A stretch of 64,000 bases of DNA from an uncultured Muribaculaceae bacterium (GCA_910585275.1 CAJUCW010000006.1:1-64000); one strand, 5' to 3'; shown: positions 33,304 to 43,250, counted from the stretch's first letter. Notes: a model not told the origin generated them from the sequence alone. Made by a program: numbers and translations.

Positions 33304-34245
33304 TTATCTGTCGGGAGTGTTGTAGGTTGATTCGAGGCAACGGGCATATCGTTCCGCCATGTCTCTGATTTGTTCTCCGATTTTCTGACGCAGTGATTCC
33401 GGATAGACCACTTCTGTATCCGTTCCATGGGAGAGTATTGTGGTCTGGAATTTCTCCGACGGGACAAGATATAATTCGAAAATGGAATAGTCTTGCTGCG
33501 TCATGATTTCCTTTTGGGAATCATGGAGGGGGAAGGTGCGTACTTCGTCGCGTGTGCGGCCACCGATTTTAAGCCTTACGACTTCGGGGAGTTTCTTGTC
33601 GTTTACATCCATTCCGAAGAAGTCGCGGAAGAAAATCTCCGGAGAGAAATCGCGTGGGAATTCAAAATATTTGTCAGAAAACGATATGTCGAGCACGCGG
33701 TCGAAATTGAATGCGTGGAGCAGGTCGGTTTCTATGTCTTTCCCGAGAATGAACCATTGTCCTCTCCAATATCTCAGGCAGTAGGGGGCAATAAGTAGAG
33801 ACGTCTTGTTGTCGGGGGTTGGAATGGCGCATACAAGGCGTATCACTCTGTTTTTCTGAATTGCTTCGATGATTGTGGTAAGTCCGTATTTTTCCTCTGG
33901 AGGAAGGTCGAGGATTATTCTGTGTTTCACAGGGTCGGTATCTTCGTCAAGCCCTGAAAAAGAGAGCTTCTGGAGCATCCATACTTTCAGCTTCGTGGCA
34001 TTCCCTTTCGGCCAGTCTGCGATATAATACCTGTTGTTGTCTCCGCGGTCGCAAGAAATGCGGATGCCAAAGAGGTTTTCGATGGCATGTCGGTGGTTAT
34101 GGAATGTCCGAAGCGCAAGTTGTGAATGGTCGGCGTTCAGAGGAGTGTTAAGCCATCGCTCCGCAATATCCTCGAACTGGATTTTCTTGGCGTGGCGCAC
34201 CGTGTCGATAAGCCAGACATATCTTCGGAAAAGGTCGCGTTTCAT
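33304..34245 (-). CDS. WYL-domain transcriptional regulator
   Basis: This 313-residue protein has an N-terminal helix-turn-helix-type region (RRYVWLIDTVRHAKKIQFEDIAERW) and a WYL domain around residues 120-200 with APYCLRYWRGQWFILGKD, where the WYL core is degenerate (WFI). A WCX-like C-terminal extension follows. WYL proteins sense nucleic-acid or nucleotide ligands and regulate transcription; the target here is unknown. A paralogue of the same architecture lies at 59640-60560. The gene is monocistronic between its own promoter and terminator. Confidence 0.82.
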   Translation of the reverse strand: MKRDLFRRYVWLIDTVRHAKKIQFEDIAERWLNTPLNADHSQLALRTFHNHRHAIENLFGIRISCDRGDNNRYYIADWPKGNATKLKVWMLQKLSFSGLDEDTDPVKHRIILDLPPEEKYGLTTIIEAIQKNRVIRLVCAIPTPDNKTSLLIAPYCLRYWRGQWFILGKDIETDLLHAFNFDRVLDISFSDKYFEFPRDFSPEIFFRDFFGMDVNDKKLPEVVRLKIGGRTRDEVRTFPLHDSQKEIMTQQDYSIFELYLVPSEKFQTTILSHGTDTEVVYPESLRQKIGEQIRDMAERYARCLESTYNTPDR

Positions 34246-34306
34246 TTTGTAATAAAACTGATTGGTGGTTCTATTAATTATGAAAAAATAACTGCTTTAA
34301 ACGCTG

Positions 34307-34337
34307 CAAATATAACTAAAAAAAAACAGTGGTGCAA
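34307..34337 (-). promoter_or_regulatory. Promoter of the first WYL regulator gene
   Basis: On the minus strand TTG (34335-34337), a 20-base spacer and TATATTTG (34307-34314). The -33 element lies in the loop of the upstream terminator at 34322-34355. Confidence 0.75.
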
Positions 34338-34355
34338 CTTTACGCCACTGTTTTT
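34322..34355 (-). terminator. Terminator after the mannose-1-phosphate guanylyltransferase gene
   Basis: An 11-bp stem (AAAAACAGTGG / CCACTGTTTTT) with a 12-base loop gives a long T tract on the minus strand. It is 57 bases after the stop of the gene. Confidence 0.8.
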
Positions 34356-34411
34356 CGGTAGTATTTAGGTGAAAACGTTTTAAAAATAACGTTAAATAAA
34401 AGAATGCGCCG

Positions 34412-35497
34412 TTATACAAATTCTTCCCCGAATCTGGTTTTGATTTCAGTGACCACCTGTCTTATTTTCTGTTCGTCGGAACGTGGACAGATAAGGAGTG
34501 CGTTGCCGTTGTCTGCCACGATATAGTCTTTCAGGCCTGCCGCTACAATGATTTTGTCGCCTCCGACTGCAAACATTGTGCCTTGGCATTCGGATGTGAG
34601 CACCTTGCAGTTCTGGGTTACGTTGCCTTCGTTGTTTCGCGGCGACGCTTCGTAGAGTGCGTTCCACGTGCCGAGGTCGCTCCATCCGAGGTCAACGGTT
34701 TCTACATACACGTTGTCGGCCTTTTCCATGATGGCATAATCGATAGATATGCTCGGGGAGAGGGGGAACGTCTCGTCGATGAATGCCGTTTCATGCGGGG
34801 TGCCGTAGATTGATTCGGGGGCGTCGAACAGCTGGGCGATTTCAGGTGAATATTTTGAAAATGCGTCGAGCACGCTTTTCGCAGTCCAAAGGAAGATTCC
34901 GGCGTTCCAGAAAAATTCTCCGCTGTCGAGAAACATTTTCGCCATTTCAAGGTTCGGTTTCTCGGTGAACGATTTCACTTTCCTTATCTCCGAATATCCT
35001 TCTGCGGGAGCTCCTTGCTGGATGTAGCCATATCCGGTGTTGGGATTGGTGGGCTGTATGCCGAGCGTGAGAAGACGATTGCCATTTTCTACGAAGTCGA
35101 GTCCTTCGGAGATGGCTTTCCTGAACGCTTCCTCTTTCAAGACAAGATGGTCTGAGGGAAGGGTTACGATAGAAGCCTCCGGGTCGAGGGCATGGATATG
35201 GTGTGCCGCCCAGCAGATACATGGGGCGGTGTTTCGGCGCGCCGGCTCCAGCAGGATGTTGGATTCTTTTACCTGCGGGAGTTGTTCGCGGATTATTCCG
35301 GCATATTGGCGGTTGGTTACGAGGATTATGTTGTCTGCCCCGACGATGGGTAAAATCCTATCGACAGTTAGTTGCAGAAGACTTTTCCCGGTTCCGAAGA
35401 AATCGAGAAACTGTTTTGGCTTGTCGTTTCGGCTGAATGGCCAGAATCGGGAGCCAACTCCTCCGCACATTATCACGCAATAGCGATGTGAATTCAT
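34412..35497 (-). CDS. manC: Mannose-1-phosphate guanylyltransferase
   Basis: This enzyme makes GDP-mannose from mannose-1-phosphate and GTP in the cytoplasm, supplying mannose and fucose for surface glycans. The 361-residue protein has the nucleotidyltransferase signature CGGVGSRFWPFSRNDKPKQFL at its start, the substrate loop VTLPSDH and FTEKPNLE, and ends without the C-terminal isomerase domain of bifunctional ManC/AlgA proteins. That single-domain form is normal in Bacteroidetes. It lies 77 bases downstream of the Na/Pi cotransporter gene on the same strand. Confidence 0.93.
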   Translation of the reverse strand: MNSHRYCVIMCGGVGSRFWPFSRNDKPKQFLDFFGTGKSLLQLTVDRILPIVGADNIILVTNRQYAGIIREQLPQVKESNILLEPARRNTAPCICWAAHHIHALDPEASIVTLPSDHLVLKEEAFRKAISEGLDFVENGNRLLTLGIQPTNPNTGYGYIQQGAPAEGYSEIRKVKSFTEKPNLEMAKMFLDSGEFFWNAGIFLWTAKSVLDAFSKYSPEIAQLFDAPESIYGTPHETAFIDETFPLSPSISIDYAIMEKADNVYVETVDLGWSDLGTWNALYEASPRNNEGNVTQNCKVLTSECQGTMFAVGGDKIIVAAGLKDYIVADNGNALLICPRSDEQKIRQVVTEIKTRFGEEFV

Positions 35498-35525
35498 ATC
35501 TTTTGATTTTGGTTGGTTATTCCGT

Positions 35526-35556
35526 TTTCAGTTTTCAGTTTTCAGTTTTCAGTTAG
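35526..35556. repeat. Four TTTTCAG heptamers
   Basis: TTTTCAG is repeated four times in tandem in the 77-base gap between the Na/Pi cotransporter and manC genes. It is another seven-base period, unrelated in sequence to the GCATTNN array. Confidence 0.85.
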
Positions 35557-35574
35557 TACTTAAAACTTTACTTG

Positions 35575-37365
35575 CTATGATTCTGTGGCCGGATGGAACT
35601 GATGTTTCACTCCTTCCACCACGTTGAGCATGTAGTCGCCGAGTTTTTCGGCTTCGCTGATGAGGTCCATGAAGAAGATGCCTTCCTGATAGCCGTATTC
35701 CTTCGAGTTGATGTTGTAAATGTTTGAATCACGGAGGCTGTTGCGAAGGTTGTTGATTTCGCGCTCCTTGTTATAGGCTTTGATAATCAATGATTCTTCG
35801 GGAGTCTCCATCTCGCGCAGTATTCCGAGCATATTGCCCATGGCTTCTTCAACGAGGTCGTACATAGTGTCGATTTCCTTAAGCACGGCAGGGTCGAAAT
35901 CCACATGGTTGGAGTGTTGGCGTGTCAAAGTCTTCGCCACGTTGAAACATCCGTCGGCAATCGATTCGATTTCGCTGATTACCCTCAACATGCCGGCAAT
36001 CCTCATTTTACCTTCCGGGCTCAGGCGCCCCTCCGCCACATGGTTGAGATAGTTGCCGATTTCAATCTCCATGCGGTCTGAAATCTCTTCATATTTCTCA
36101 AGACGGTTGTAGGTGTTGGCGTATTCGGAATCTTTTTCCGGGAGATGTATGAGCCTGTGGGCCATCTTCAGCATCCTCTCGACGCGTTCGCCATACACGG
36201 CGATTTCCTTTTGAGCCTGTGTTATATTTAGCTCGGAAGCGGAGAGCATTCCCCTGCCGATAAATTTGAGGGTGAATTCTTCTTCGGTATCTTTATGGCG
36301 CGTAGGCATGATCCAGCACACCACCTTCACATACAGTTTGGTGAACCATATCATGATAAGTAGGTTGCAGGCGTTGAACACTGTCGGGAACATGGCGAGT
36401 CCGAATGCTATAGCGCTTTGCGCCTTTGCCGTAAGTCCCCCCTTGGGGTCGAGTAGGGTGGAATCTGCCATGGCATTCATTTCGGAGTCGGTGATATGAA
36501 GTGGGTTTATGCCTATGCAGACTTTGGTGATGTCTGCCACAAGATTCATGAACGGATGGAACAGGAATAGCACGATAATCGAGCCGATTACGTTGAAGAG
36601 CACATGCCCCATTGCCGTGCGTTTTGCAGCGAGATTTCCGCTCAACGATGCGAGAATAGGGGTGATGGTGGTCCCAATGTTGCCTCCGAGGATTATGGCG
36701 CATCCGAGGGAGAAAGAAATCCATCCTTGCGAACACATTATCAGGGTGATGGCGAATGTGGCGGCCGAACTTTGCGCCACCATCGTAAGGATTATGCCGA
36801 ATATGAAGAAAATGATGACGGACCCATATCCCAAAGATGCGTAGTCGGTGACGAATCGTAGCATCTCCGGGTTCGACTGGAGGTCGGGTACATATTTGCT
36901 GATGAGGTCAAGACCCATGAAAAGGAAACAGAACCCTATGAGGAACTCTCCGAACGACTTGTAGGTGCTCTTTTTCATGAACAGCATAGGCACTCCGGCG
37001 GCGAGGAGCAGGATGCTGTAGTCGGAAATATTGACTTCGAAAGAGAATGCGGAGATAATCCAGGTGGTGACGGTTGTGCCCACGTTGGCTCCGAAAATCA
37101 CCGCCATTGACTGTGCGAGGCTCATAAGGCCGGCGTTGACGAAGCTGACCACCATCACGGTCGATGCGCTTGAACTTTGGATAAGGGCTGTGATTATAAT
37201 GCCGGTAAGCACGCCGGTAATCCGGTTTTTGGTCATGATGCCAAGTATGTTTCGAAGGCGGTCGCCGGCAACTTTCTGAAGTCCCTCGCTCATCACTTTC
37301 ATTCCATACAGGAAAAGGCAGACGGCTCCGAGGAGGCTGATGAAGTCAATGATGGTATAGTTCAT
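35575..37365 (-). CDS. Na+/phosphate cotransporter with PhoU-like C-terminal domain
   Basis: This 596-residue inner-membrane protein has two NptA-type repeats, each with the QSSSAT/QSSAAT motif (ALIQSSSASTVMVVSF and VAQSSAATFAITLIM) and flanking GANVGTT/GGNIGTT turns. After about residue 350 comes a cytoplasmic helical PhoU-like region (ELNITQAQKEIAVYGERVERML). It probably takes up or exports phosphate using the sodium gradient; the direction is uncertain for this family. A complete promoter lies upstream. Confidence 0.92.
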   Translation of the reverse strand: MNYTIIDFISLLGAVCLFLYGMKVMSEGLQKVAGDRLRNILGIMTKNRITGVLTGIIITALIQSSSASTVMVVSFVNAGLMSLAQSMAVIFGANVGTTVTTWIISAFSFEVNISDYSILLLAAGVPMLFMKKSTYKSFGEFLIGFCFLFMGLDLISKYVPDLQSNPEMLRFVTDYASLGYGSVIIFFIFGIILTMVAQSSAATFAITLIMCSQGWISFSLGCAIILGGNIGTTITPILASLSGNLAAKRTAMGHVLFNVIGSIIVLFLFHPFMNLVADITKVCIGINPLHITDSEMNAMADSTLLDPKGGLTAKAQSAIAFGLAMFPTVFNACNLLIMIWFTKLYVKVVCWIMPTRHKDTEEEFTLKFIGRGMLSASELNITQAQKEIAVYGERVERMLKMAHRLIHLPEKDSEYANTYNRLEKYEEISDRMEIEIGNYLNHVAEGRLSPEGKMRIAGMLRVISEIESIADGCFNVAKTLTRQHSNHVDFDPAVLKEIDTMYDLVEEAMGNMLGILREMETPEESLIIKAYNKEREINNLRNSLRDSNIYNINSKEYGYQEGIFFMDLISEAEKLGDYMLNVVEGVKHQFHPATES

Positions 37366-37398
37366 TGGGGAATATGGGTTTTAACCGTGTAACTTTGG

Positions 37399-37430
37399 CA
37401 AAATTAATGAAAAATCTGAAACACTACAAA
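37399..37430 (-). promoter_or_regulatory. Promoter of the Na/Pi cotransporter gene
   Basis: On the minus strand TTTG (37427-37430), 20 bases, TAATTTTG (37399-37406). Both boxes are perfect. The start codon is 34 bases downstream. Confidence 0.8.
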
Positions 37431-37453
37431 TAAAGACGTTCTAAAATCTCCGA

Positions 37454-37484
37454 TTGGAGAATTTCATTAATTTTATTACTTTTG
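37454..37484 (+). promoter_or_regulatory. Promoter of the ECF sigma gene
   Basis: TTG (37454-37456), 20 bases, TACTTTTG (37477-37484). It is back-to-back with the leftward Na/Pi promoter. The transcript would have a leader of about 160 bases before the ATG at 37652. In that leader I see only a 12-codon ORF from 37527 and no known riboswitch. Confidence 0.75.
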
Positions 37485-37651
37485 CGCCGAAATCACCTAA
37501 TATTCATCGTCAGTGGTGAAGTAAACATGTTTTTAAGTTTTTATTTTTCCGCTTTATTCGCATAAAATCCATGAAAATCAGCATGTGAATTACAGGGAGA
37601 GAATTTAATAAATGGATATTTTATTTCACCGGCAACGTATATTAATTCTGA

Positions 37652-38266
37652 ATGGGAACAAAAGAAGACAACCTTGATGATATTTCGTTGTGGCGTCTTG
37701 TGCGAAAGGGTGACGCCTACGGCGCATCTGTATTGTACAGGCGTCATTACAATCTTATGCTCAATTTCGGAATGAAATTTGTGCATGATGCAGATTTCGT
37801 CCGCGACTGCATTCAGGATTTGTTTGTCAAGATACTGTCAAGCCGCAAGCTTTCAGACACGCACCAGGTGCTTCCATATCTACTGACAGCACTCCGCAAC
37901 GTCATATCCGACCGATGCGCTTCCGCGCGAGCCACCGATATGCTCGACGAACATTCGTTCAATATCCGGATGGATGACAGCGGCCTGGAACGACTGTTCG
38001 GCGACAACGATGAGACTTTGCTCCGCAGCAAGCAGCTTTTGGCGTCTTACAATTCTCTGAATGAGAACCAGCGCATCGCCATCTATCTGCGTTTCGTGAG
38101 GGGACTCTCGTACAAGGAAATCGGGGCGGTTCTTGAAATCAACACGCAATCTTCCATGAATCTCGTGTCGAGGGCATTGGCCAAACTCCGGAAACTGATG
38201 TCGGGGAGGCAGTTTATTCTCATTTCATTGCAGCTTTCTTCTTTAATAATTGCGCAAGAGATGTGA
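37652..38266 (+). CDS. ECF-type RNA polymerase sigma factor
   Basis: This 204-residue sigma-70 family protein has region 2 (DFVRDCIQDLFVKILSSRKL...PYLLTALRNVISDR) and region 4 (LNENQRIAIYLRFVRGLSYKEIGAVLEINTQ). It is followed by a FecR anti-sigma and an STN-containing SusC, the classic Bacteroidetes arrangement in which a glycan at the outer membrane triggers release of the sigma factor. It therefore probably turns on the PUL from 39816 onward. The region 4 tail is slightly longer than usual and ends in a hydrophobic stretch (FILISLQLSSLIIAQ). Confidence 0.93.
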   Translation: MGTKEDNLDDISLWRLVRKGDAYGASVLYRRHYNLMLNFGMKFVHDADFVRDCIQDLFVKILSSRKLSDTHQVLPYLLTALRNVISDRCASARATDMLDEHSFNIRMDDSGLERLFGDNDETLLRSKQLLASYNSLNENQRIAIYLRFVRGLSYKEIGAVLEINTQSSMNLVSRALAKLRKLMSGRQFILISLQLSSLIIAQEM

Positions 38267-38350
38267 GAAAACGTGCAATAATAAATTTGATGTCAGTAAG
38301 TGAGTAGGTTTTAACATGATTATCGTAAAAATAATGAATAGAGAATCACA

Positions 38351-39433
38351 ATGGGAAAAGATAGATTAGACCAACGTTCGTTGATGCTCAGAATGCTGAA
38401 GCATGTCCGGGAGTCGGAAGAGACGACGTGCCGGGATGAAATCGACGCGTCATGGACTGAAGTGATGTCGCGTGCATTCTCCGAACAACGCAGACGTTTG
38501 CGTCGGCGCATGGTCTGGACGGCTGTGGCGAGTGTGGCTGCGGTGGCAGTGGTGGCAGGGGCATATTTTATGATCCGTCCGGAGCCGGTTACGCAATTGA
38601 CACCGGTTGATTATGCCATCTTTGCTCAGACGTCGCCGGGAAACGCCGAGGAAATCACCCTGATGATTCCAGGGAACGAGGATTTGCTTATGAAGGAGCG
38701 AGAGGCGGAGATTGTTTACGACGGACAAGGCACACCGGAAGTGCGGTCGCACTCATCCGTGCTCCGAGGGGGGCAGTCGGAAGCCGGGGTCTGCAATCAG
38801 CTTGTGGTTCCGAGCGGGCGACGTGCGCGTCTCACTCTTTCCGACGGCACGCACATGTGGGTCAATTCCGGAACAAGGGTGGTGTATCCCGCAAGTTTCT
38901 TAGACAAAAAACGGGAGATTTTCGTGGATGGAGAGGTGTATCTTGAAGTCGCACGCAATGAAAAGTCTCCCTTTGTGGTGCGCACCAATAATTTCTCCGT
39001 GCAAGTGCTCGGGACGTCGTTCAATGTGTCGGCGTATGCCTCACAGGCGGTGGGTTCCGTCGTGCTTGTAAACGGGAGTGTCGATGTCTCCAACAAAACC
39101 GGGGCCGATGTGCGCCTTACTCCGGGAGAACTTGTGGAGATACGCACCAAAGAGATAGGCACACCGCGTCATGTCGATGTGGAGCCATACATTTGTTGGA
39201 AAGACAATCTGTTGATATATTCCGATGATTCGCTCGAGAATGTCTTCCGTAAGCTAAGCCTTTATTATGGCCGCACAATAATAATCTCTCCTGAGGTGGC
39301 TGCATTGCGGGTTTCGGGAAAACTTGACCTGAAGGATAACCTTGAAGATGTGTTGCGTGCCGTCTCTTTCTCAACCCCGGTGGAATATGAATTCACCGAC
39401 GATGCAATAACCGTTAGAAAAAGCGAAAAATAA
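38351..39433 (+). CDS. FecR-family anti-sigma factor
   Basis: This 360-residue inner-membrane protein has a cytoplasmic N-terminal segment that would bind the sigma factor, one membrane segment (about 54-74, MVWTAVASVAAVAVVAGAYF), a periplasmic FecR domain (LVVPSGRRARLTLSDGTHMWVNSGTRVVYP) and a DUF4974-type C terminus (LIYSDDSLENVFRKLSLYYG...SGKLDLKDNLEDVLRAV). It should contact the STN domain of the SusC encoded next. A terminator lies between it and SusC. Confidence 0.95.
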   Translation: MGKDRLDQRSLMLRMLKHVRESEETTCRDEIDASWTEVMSRAFSEQRRRLRRRMVWTAVASVAAVAVVAGAYFMIRPEPVTQLTPVDYAIFAQTSPGNAEEITLMIPGNEDLLMKEREAEIVYDGQGTPEVRSHSSVLRGGQSEAGVCNQLVVPSGRRARLTLSDGTHMWVNSGTRVVYPASFLDKKREIFVDGEVYLEVARNEKSPFVVRTNNFSVQVLGTSFNVSAYASQAVGSVVLVNGSVDVSNKTGADVRLTPGELVEIRTKEIGTPRHVDVEPYICWKDNLLIYSDDSLENVFRKLSLYYGRTIIISPEVAALRVSGKLDLKDNLEDVLRAVSFSTPVEYEFTDDAITVRKSEK

Positions 39434-39455
39434 TATCCCAATCTCTATTTCTGAA

Positions 39456-39496
39456 AGGGGAGGTTCCTGTTGTCAAGGGAACTTCCTCTTTTTTTG
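39456..39496 (+). terminator. Terminator after the FecR gene
   Basis: A 12-bp stem (AGGGGAGGTTCC / GGAACTTCCTCT with two G-U pairs), a 10-base loop, and seven T directly after it. It insulates the regulators from the PUL structural genes, which therefore need their own promoter. Confidence 0.8.
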
Positions 39497-39727
39497 TTAT
39501 TTACCGCCGCTTTTCGCGTCTTCCTACTCCGTAGCTTTGTCGGGTGGATTTATTTTGTATAAAAAAGTGAGTAGGAAATTGGCATAAGGGCGTTTAATAT
39601 GTAGAAACTATATTTATCGCGCGCAATATTTAGGCCCTGGCGTTTTTACGGCGTAGGCCTGAGATAGTTAATTCGAAATTCTCATCCGGGGTGTACCCCT
39701 CCTGCATCCCTTGTAAAAACAGTTAGC

Positions 39728-39757
39728 CTATGAATGATTCCAGCATTCTATGAATGA
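39728..39757 (+). promoter_or_regulatory. 10-bp direct repeat upstream of the second SusC gene
   Basis: CTATGAATGA occurs at 39728 and 39748, 20 bases apart (two helical turns), within the 382-base gap before SusC. The gap has no TAnnTTTG promoter that I can defend, in keeping with ECF-sigma control. A regulatory role for the repeat is inference. Confidence 0.3.
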
Positions 39758-39815
39758 CCAAAGCCTGAAAGGGCAAGAAAAACAAACTTATCTAACATAA
39801 AACTAATCATAATAT

Positions 39816-42800
39816 ATGAAACAACGGAACGCAACATCAATGCGGGTAAAACTGGCTGCCCGCATAGTCCTGATTCTGCTGTGCTGCCTGACCTGGATGC
39901 CTGCGGCGGCTGCCGACGTGAGTCCCGATCAGCAGAAGAAGATCACAGTGGTGGTTAAGGACAAAAATATGAAGGATGTGCTCACTGATATAGAAAAAAA
40001 CAGCGGATACGTGTTTTTCTATAACAGTGACGTGAATCTGAACCGCAAGGTGAGTATGTCGATGACCAATAAGCCGGTGACGGCTATTCTCGACAAGCTT
40101 TTTCAAGGCACCGGGATAAACTACGTCATCGACGGACGTCAGATAGCCTTGAAAAATACTTCCTCGAAAAAGACTACAGCTGCTTCGCAGAATGACGGAC
40201 CGGGAAAACGGAATGTTTCGGGAATCGTTACCGACCATTCCAACGGCGAACCTCTTATCGGGGTATCGGTGCGTCCGTCCAACCATCCTTCAAAAGGAGT
40301 GGTGACGGGTGTTGACGGTGATTACACGGTGGAGGTGGCCGATAACGAGCCGATTGTTTTTACCTATGTCGGATTTGACCCTGTTACGGTAAAAACCGAT
40401 GGCAAAAGCCGCATTGATGTGAAGATGCTGGCCGGTACGCAAGCTCTCGACGAAGTGGTGGTAGTGGGCTATGGCACGACATCGCGCAAAAACCTGACCA
40501 CATCTATTTCCACGGTAAAGGCTGACAAAGTTTCGAAATCGTCGAGCCCGACCGTGCAGGGCCTTCTGCTCGGACGTGCGGCGGGAGTCCAGTCGTCGGT
40601 CAAAAGTACGCAACCCGGCGGAGCCATCGATATCTCCATTCGCGGCGGTGGGGCTCCGGTCTATGTGGTTGACGGTGTGGTCATGCCGACGGCATCGCTT
40701 GAGACAAGCAACACCGAACTCAATCTCCCCGACAATGTGCAACGTGGAGGCCTTGTGGGGCTAAGCCCTTCCGATATCGAGTCTGTCGAGGTGCTGAAAG
40801 ACGCATCGGCTGCCATCTATGGTATCGGTGCTGCCAACGGCGTGGTCCTTATCACCACCAAGAAAGGACTTGAAGGGAAACCCTCCATCTCCTACGAATA
40901 CAGCCACTCCACGCAAAAACGCTATAATTACGGCGTGAACAGGCTTAACAGCCAGGAATACATGAATTTTGTAAATGTGTTCAGCAAGGAGATGTATCTT
41001 TACAACAACAACCAGTATCCTTACGGTAATATAGCTTATGACGGAGGTTGGACGCCGCAGTTCACACAAGACGAAATAAACAACGCCACCACCACCGACT
41101 GGGTCGGAAAGGTGCTTCGTACCGGTCATGTCAACTCCCATAACCTCTCGATCAACGGAGGTTCCAAGATGATAAAATATTACCTTGGCCTCAACTATTA
41201 TGACGAGGTGGGCATTGTGAAGAACTCGGGGATGCGTCGTTACACGCTCCGTACCAACGTCACCGCGCAGCTCTTCCCGTTCATGAAGTTGTCAACGATT
41301 GTGAACCTTAACGACAACCGTTACGACAACGCCCTCATCGGAGGCGACACCGCCAACAAGGGAATAAACGCTGCCGGCTCGCTCACCACTGCATTCATCT
41401 TCCCTCCTAACTGGCCCGTAAAGGATGAACGCGGAGAATATACGGTGATGGGAATGATTCCCAATCCGGTGGCCACCCTTGCAATAAGCGACCAGACGCG
41501 CCAGAACAGTTTCTATGCCAATTTCACCGCCGACATCGACATAATCAAGGATATGCTTTCCGCGCGCTTTGTGTATGGCGTCAACAAAGACAACACACGC
41601 CGCTCTTCCTACATACCTTCGGATGTGTTTTTCTCCATGGTGAAGCAGTCGCGTGGCTCTTTGAGCTATGCCGAGCGCCAATATGAAACTCTCGAAGGAA
41701 TGATTACCTTCAATAAGCATTGGGGCAACATAGTGGATGTGAATGCGGTTGTCGGGATGGGCCGGTATCTTGAGAAGACCAACAGTCTCACCGAGAATTA
41801 CGTCAACGCCAAGGATATTATCAACGACTCCAACCTCGGCGCCGCCGACGGACCCTTTAATCCATTTTCAAATAAAGCTGAAAATGAAAAACGCTCACAG
41901 TTCGCACGGGCTAACGTGTCGGTGCTCGACCGTTACATCCTCGCCGTCACCGTGCGCCGCGACGGAACCGACAAGTTCTTTAAGAATAAGAAATATGCAT
42001 GGTTCCCCTCCGTGTCATTGGCATGGAAGGCATCGAGCGAGTCATGGCTCCGCGATGTGGAATGGCTTAACCTCCTGAAAGTGCGTGCAAGCTACGGTAA
42101 GACCGGAAACGACAACCTCGGCTCCACACTCTATTCTACCATCGGCGTGAGCAGGGAAGACGTGAAGTTCGACAACGGGGCTACGTCCTATGTGCCTTAC
42201 CTCATACGGAGCGGTTATTATCCCGACATTACTTGGGAGAAAACGGAAATGAAGAACATAGGCATCGATTTTTATGTGCTTAACAACCGTCTTTGGGGAA
42301 GCATCGATGTCTTCCGCAACGACGTGACCGATTTGCTCGGCTGGGTTCCCGCCTCAATGTTGAGTATCTTCAACACCAGTCCGGTGAACGGCGGACACTA
42401 CAAACGCACCGGTGTGGAGCTTTCGCTTAATTCCGAAAATATCCGTCTGCCCGAATTCACGTGGACCACTTCACTGTCGCTTTCGCATCTGAAACAGAAC
42501 TGGGTGGAACATATGCCCAATACTGACTTCAAACCCTATCAGAAGCGCAAGGGTGAGCCTCTTAACGCCATGTATTACTATGACACCGACGGCCTCATCA
42601 ACATGGACCGCAGCAATATGCCAAAGTCGCAGCTCTCTCTTTCCGAGGAGGCTCAAAAACCGGGTTTCCCCATTATAGTTGACAAGAACGGCGACGGAAA
42701 AATCGATGAAGGCGACATCTGTATGAAGGACATGCTCCCGAAAGTTTATTTCGGTTTCGGCAACTCGTTCGTATGGAAAAATTGGGATCTTGACATCTAT

Positions 42801-43250
42801 ATGTACGGTCAGCTCGGTGTGGAGAAAAACAATATCTCGATGACTGTCGATAGTTCTCCTGGCGATATGATCAATACGCTTGCCTCCAACAAGAACGAGC
42901 AAATCTACCGCACATGGAATTCACAGACCAATCCCAACGGTGATATTCCCGGCATCGCCAATAGGAACGTTACGCTCCCGGGCAACGTCGGATATAAGGT
43001 GATGTTTGAAGAAGCAAGTTTCTTGCGCGTGCGCAACATCACACTCGGCTATACTTTCAACACCCTGGGATGGAGCTGGTTGAACGGACATGTGAGAAGC
43101 ATCCGACTATATGCCGATTTCTTGAATCCGTTCACCATCACTAAATATTCCGACAACGACCCTGAGGTTCCCACAAGTTTCGGTCAGCTCAATAATGCCA
43201 ACTATCCTCAGTTGAGGGCTTACACCATCGGGGCGAAAATCACTTTCTAA
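39816..43250 (+). CDS. SusC-type TonB-dependent transporter with STN signalling domain
   Basis: This is a 1144-residue outer-membrane importer and sensor. After the signal peptide (cleavage near AAAAD) come a Secretin-TonB N-terminal (STN) domain (about 40-115, ITVVVKDKNMKDVLTDIEKN), a carboxypeptidase-regulatory-like domain (about 133-205, VSGIVTDHSNGEPLIGVSV), the TonB-box region LDEVVVVGYG, plug and barrel. The STN domain is what lets such transporters signal through FecR to an ECF sigma factor, both encoded just upstream. The SusD partner follows after 12 bases. An internal ATG at 39840 is an alternative start. Confidence 0.96.
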   Translation: MKQRNATSMRVKLAARIVLILLCCLTWMPAAAADVSPDQQKKITVVVKDKNMKDVLTDIEKNSGYVFFYNSDVNLNRKVSMSMTNKPVTAILDKLFQGTGINYVIDGRQIALKNTSSKKTTAASQNDGPGKRNVSGIVTDHSNGEPLIGVSVRPSNHPSKGVVTGVDGDYTVEVADNEPIVFTYVGFDPVTVKTDGKSRIDVKMLAGTQALDEVVVVGYGTTSRKNLTTSISTVKADKVSKSSSPTVQGLLLGRAAGVQSSVKSTQPGGAIDISIRGGGAPVYVVDGVVMPTASLETSNTELNLPDNVQRGGLVGLSPSDIESVEVLKDASAAIYGIGAANGVVLITTKKGLEGKPSISYEYSHSTQKRYNYGVNRLNSQEYMNFVNVFSKEMYLYNNNQYPYGNIAYDGGWTPQFTQDEINNATTTDWVGKVLRTGHVNSHNLSINGGSKMIKYYLGLNYYDEVGIVKNSGMRRYTLRTNVTAQLFPFMKLSTIVNLNDNRYDNALIGGDTANKGINAAGSLTTAFIFPPNWPVKDERGEYTVMGMIPNPVATLAISDQTRQNSFYANFTADIDIIKDMLSARFVYGVNKDNTRRSSYIPSDVFFSMVKQSRGSLSYAERQYETLEGMITFNKHWGNIVDVNAVVGMGRYLEKTNSLTENYVNAKDIINDSNLGAADGPFNPFSNKAENEKRSQFARANVSVLDRYILAVTVRRDGTDKFFKNKKYAWFPSVSLAWKASSESWLRDVEWLNLLKVRASYGKTGNDNLGSTLYSTIGVSREDVKFDNGATSYVPYLIRSGYYPDITWEKTEMKNIGIDFYVLNNRLWGSIDVFRNDVTDLLGWVPASMLSIFNTSPVNGGHYKRTGVELSLNSENIRLPEFTWTTSLSLSHLKQNWVEHMPNTDFKPYQKRKGEPLNAMYYYDTDGLINMDRSNMPKSQLSLSEEAQKPGFPIIVDKNGDGKIDEGDICMKDMLPKVYFGFGNSFVWKNWDLDIYMYGQLGVEKNNISMTVDSSPGDMINTLASNKNEQIYRTWNSQTNPNGDIPGIANRNVTLPGNVGYKVMFEEASFLRVRNITLGYTFNTLGWSWLNGHVRSIRLYADFLNPFTITKYSDNDPEVPTSFGQLNNANYPQLRAYTIGAKITF

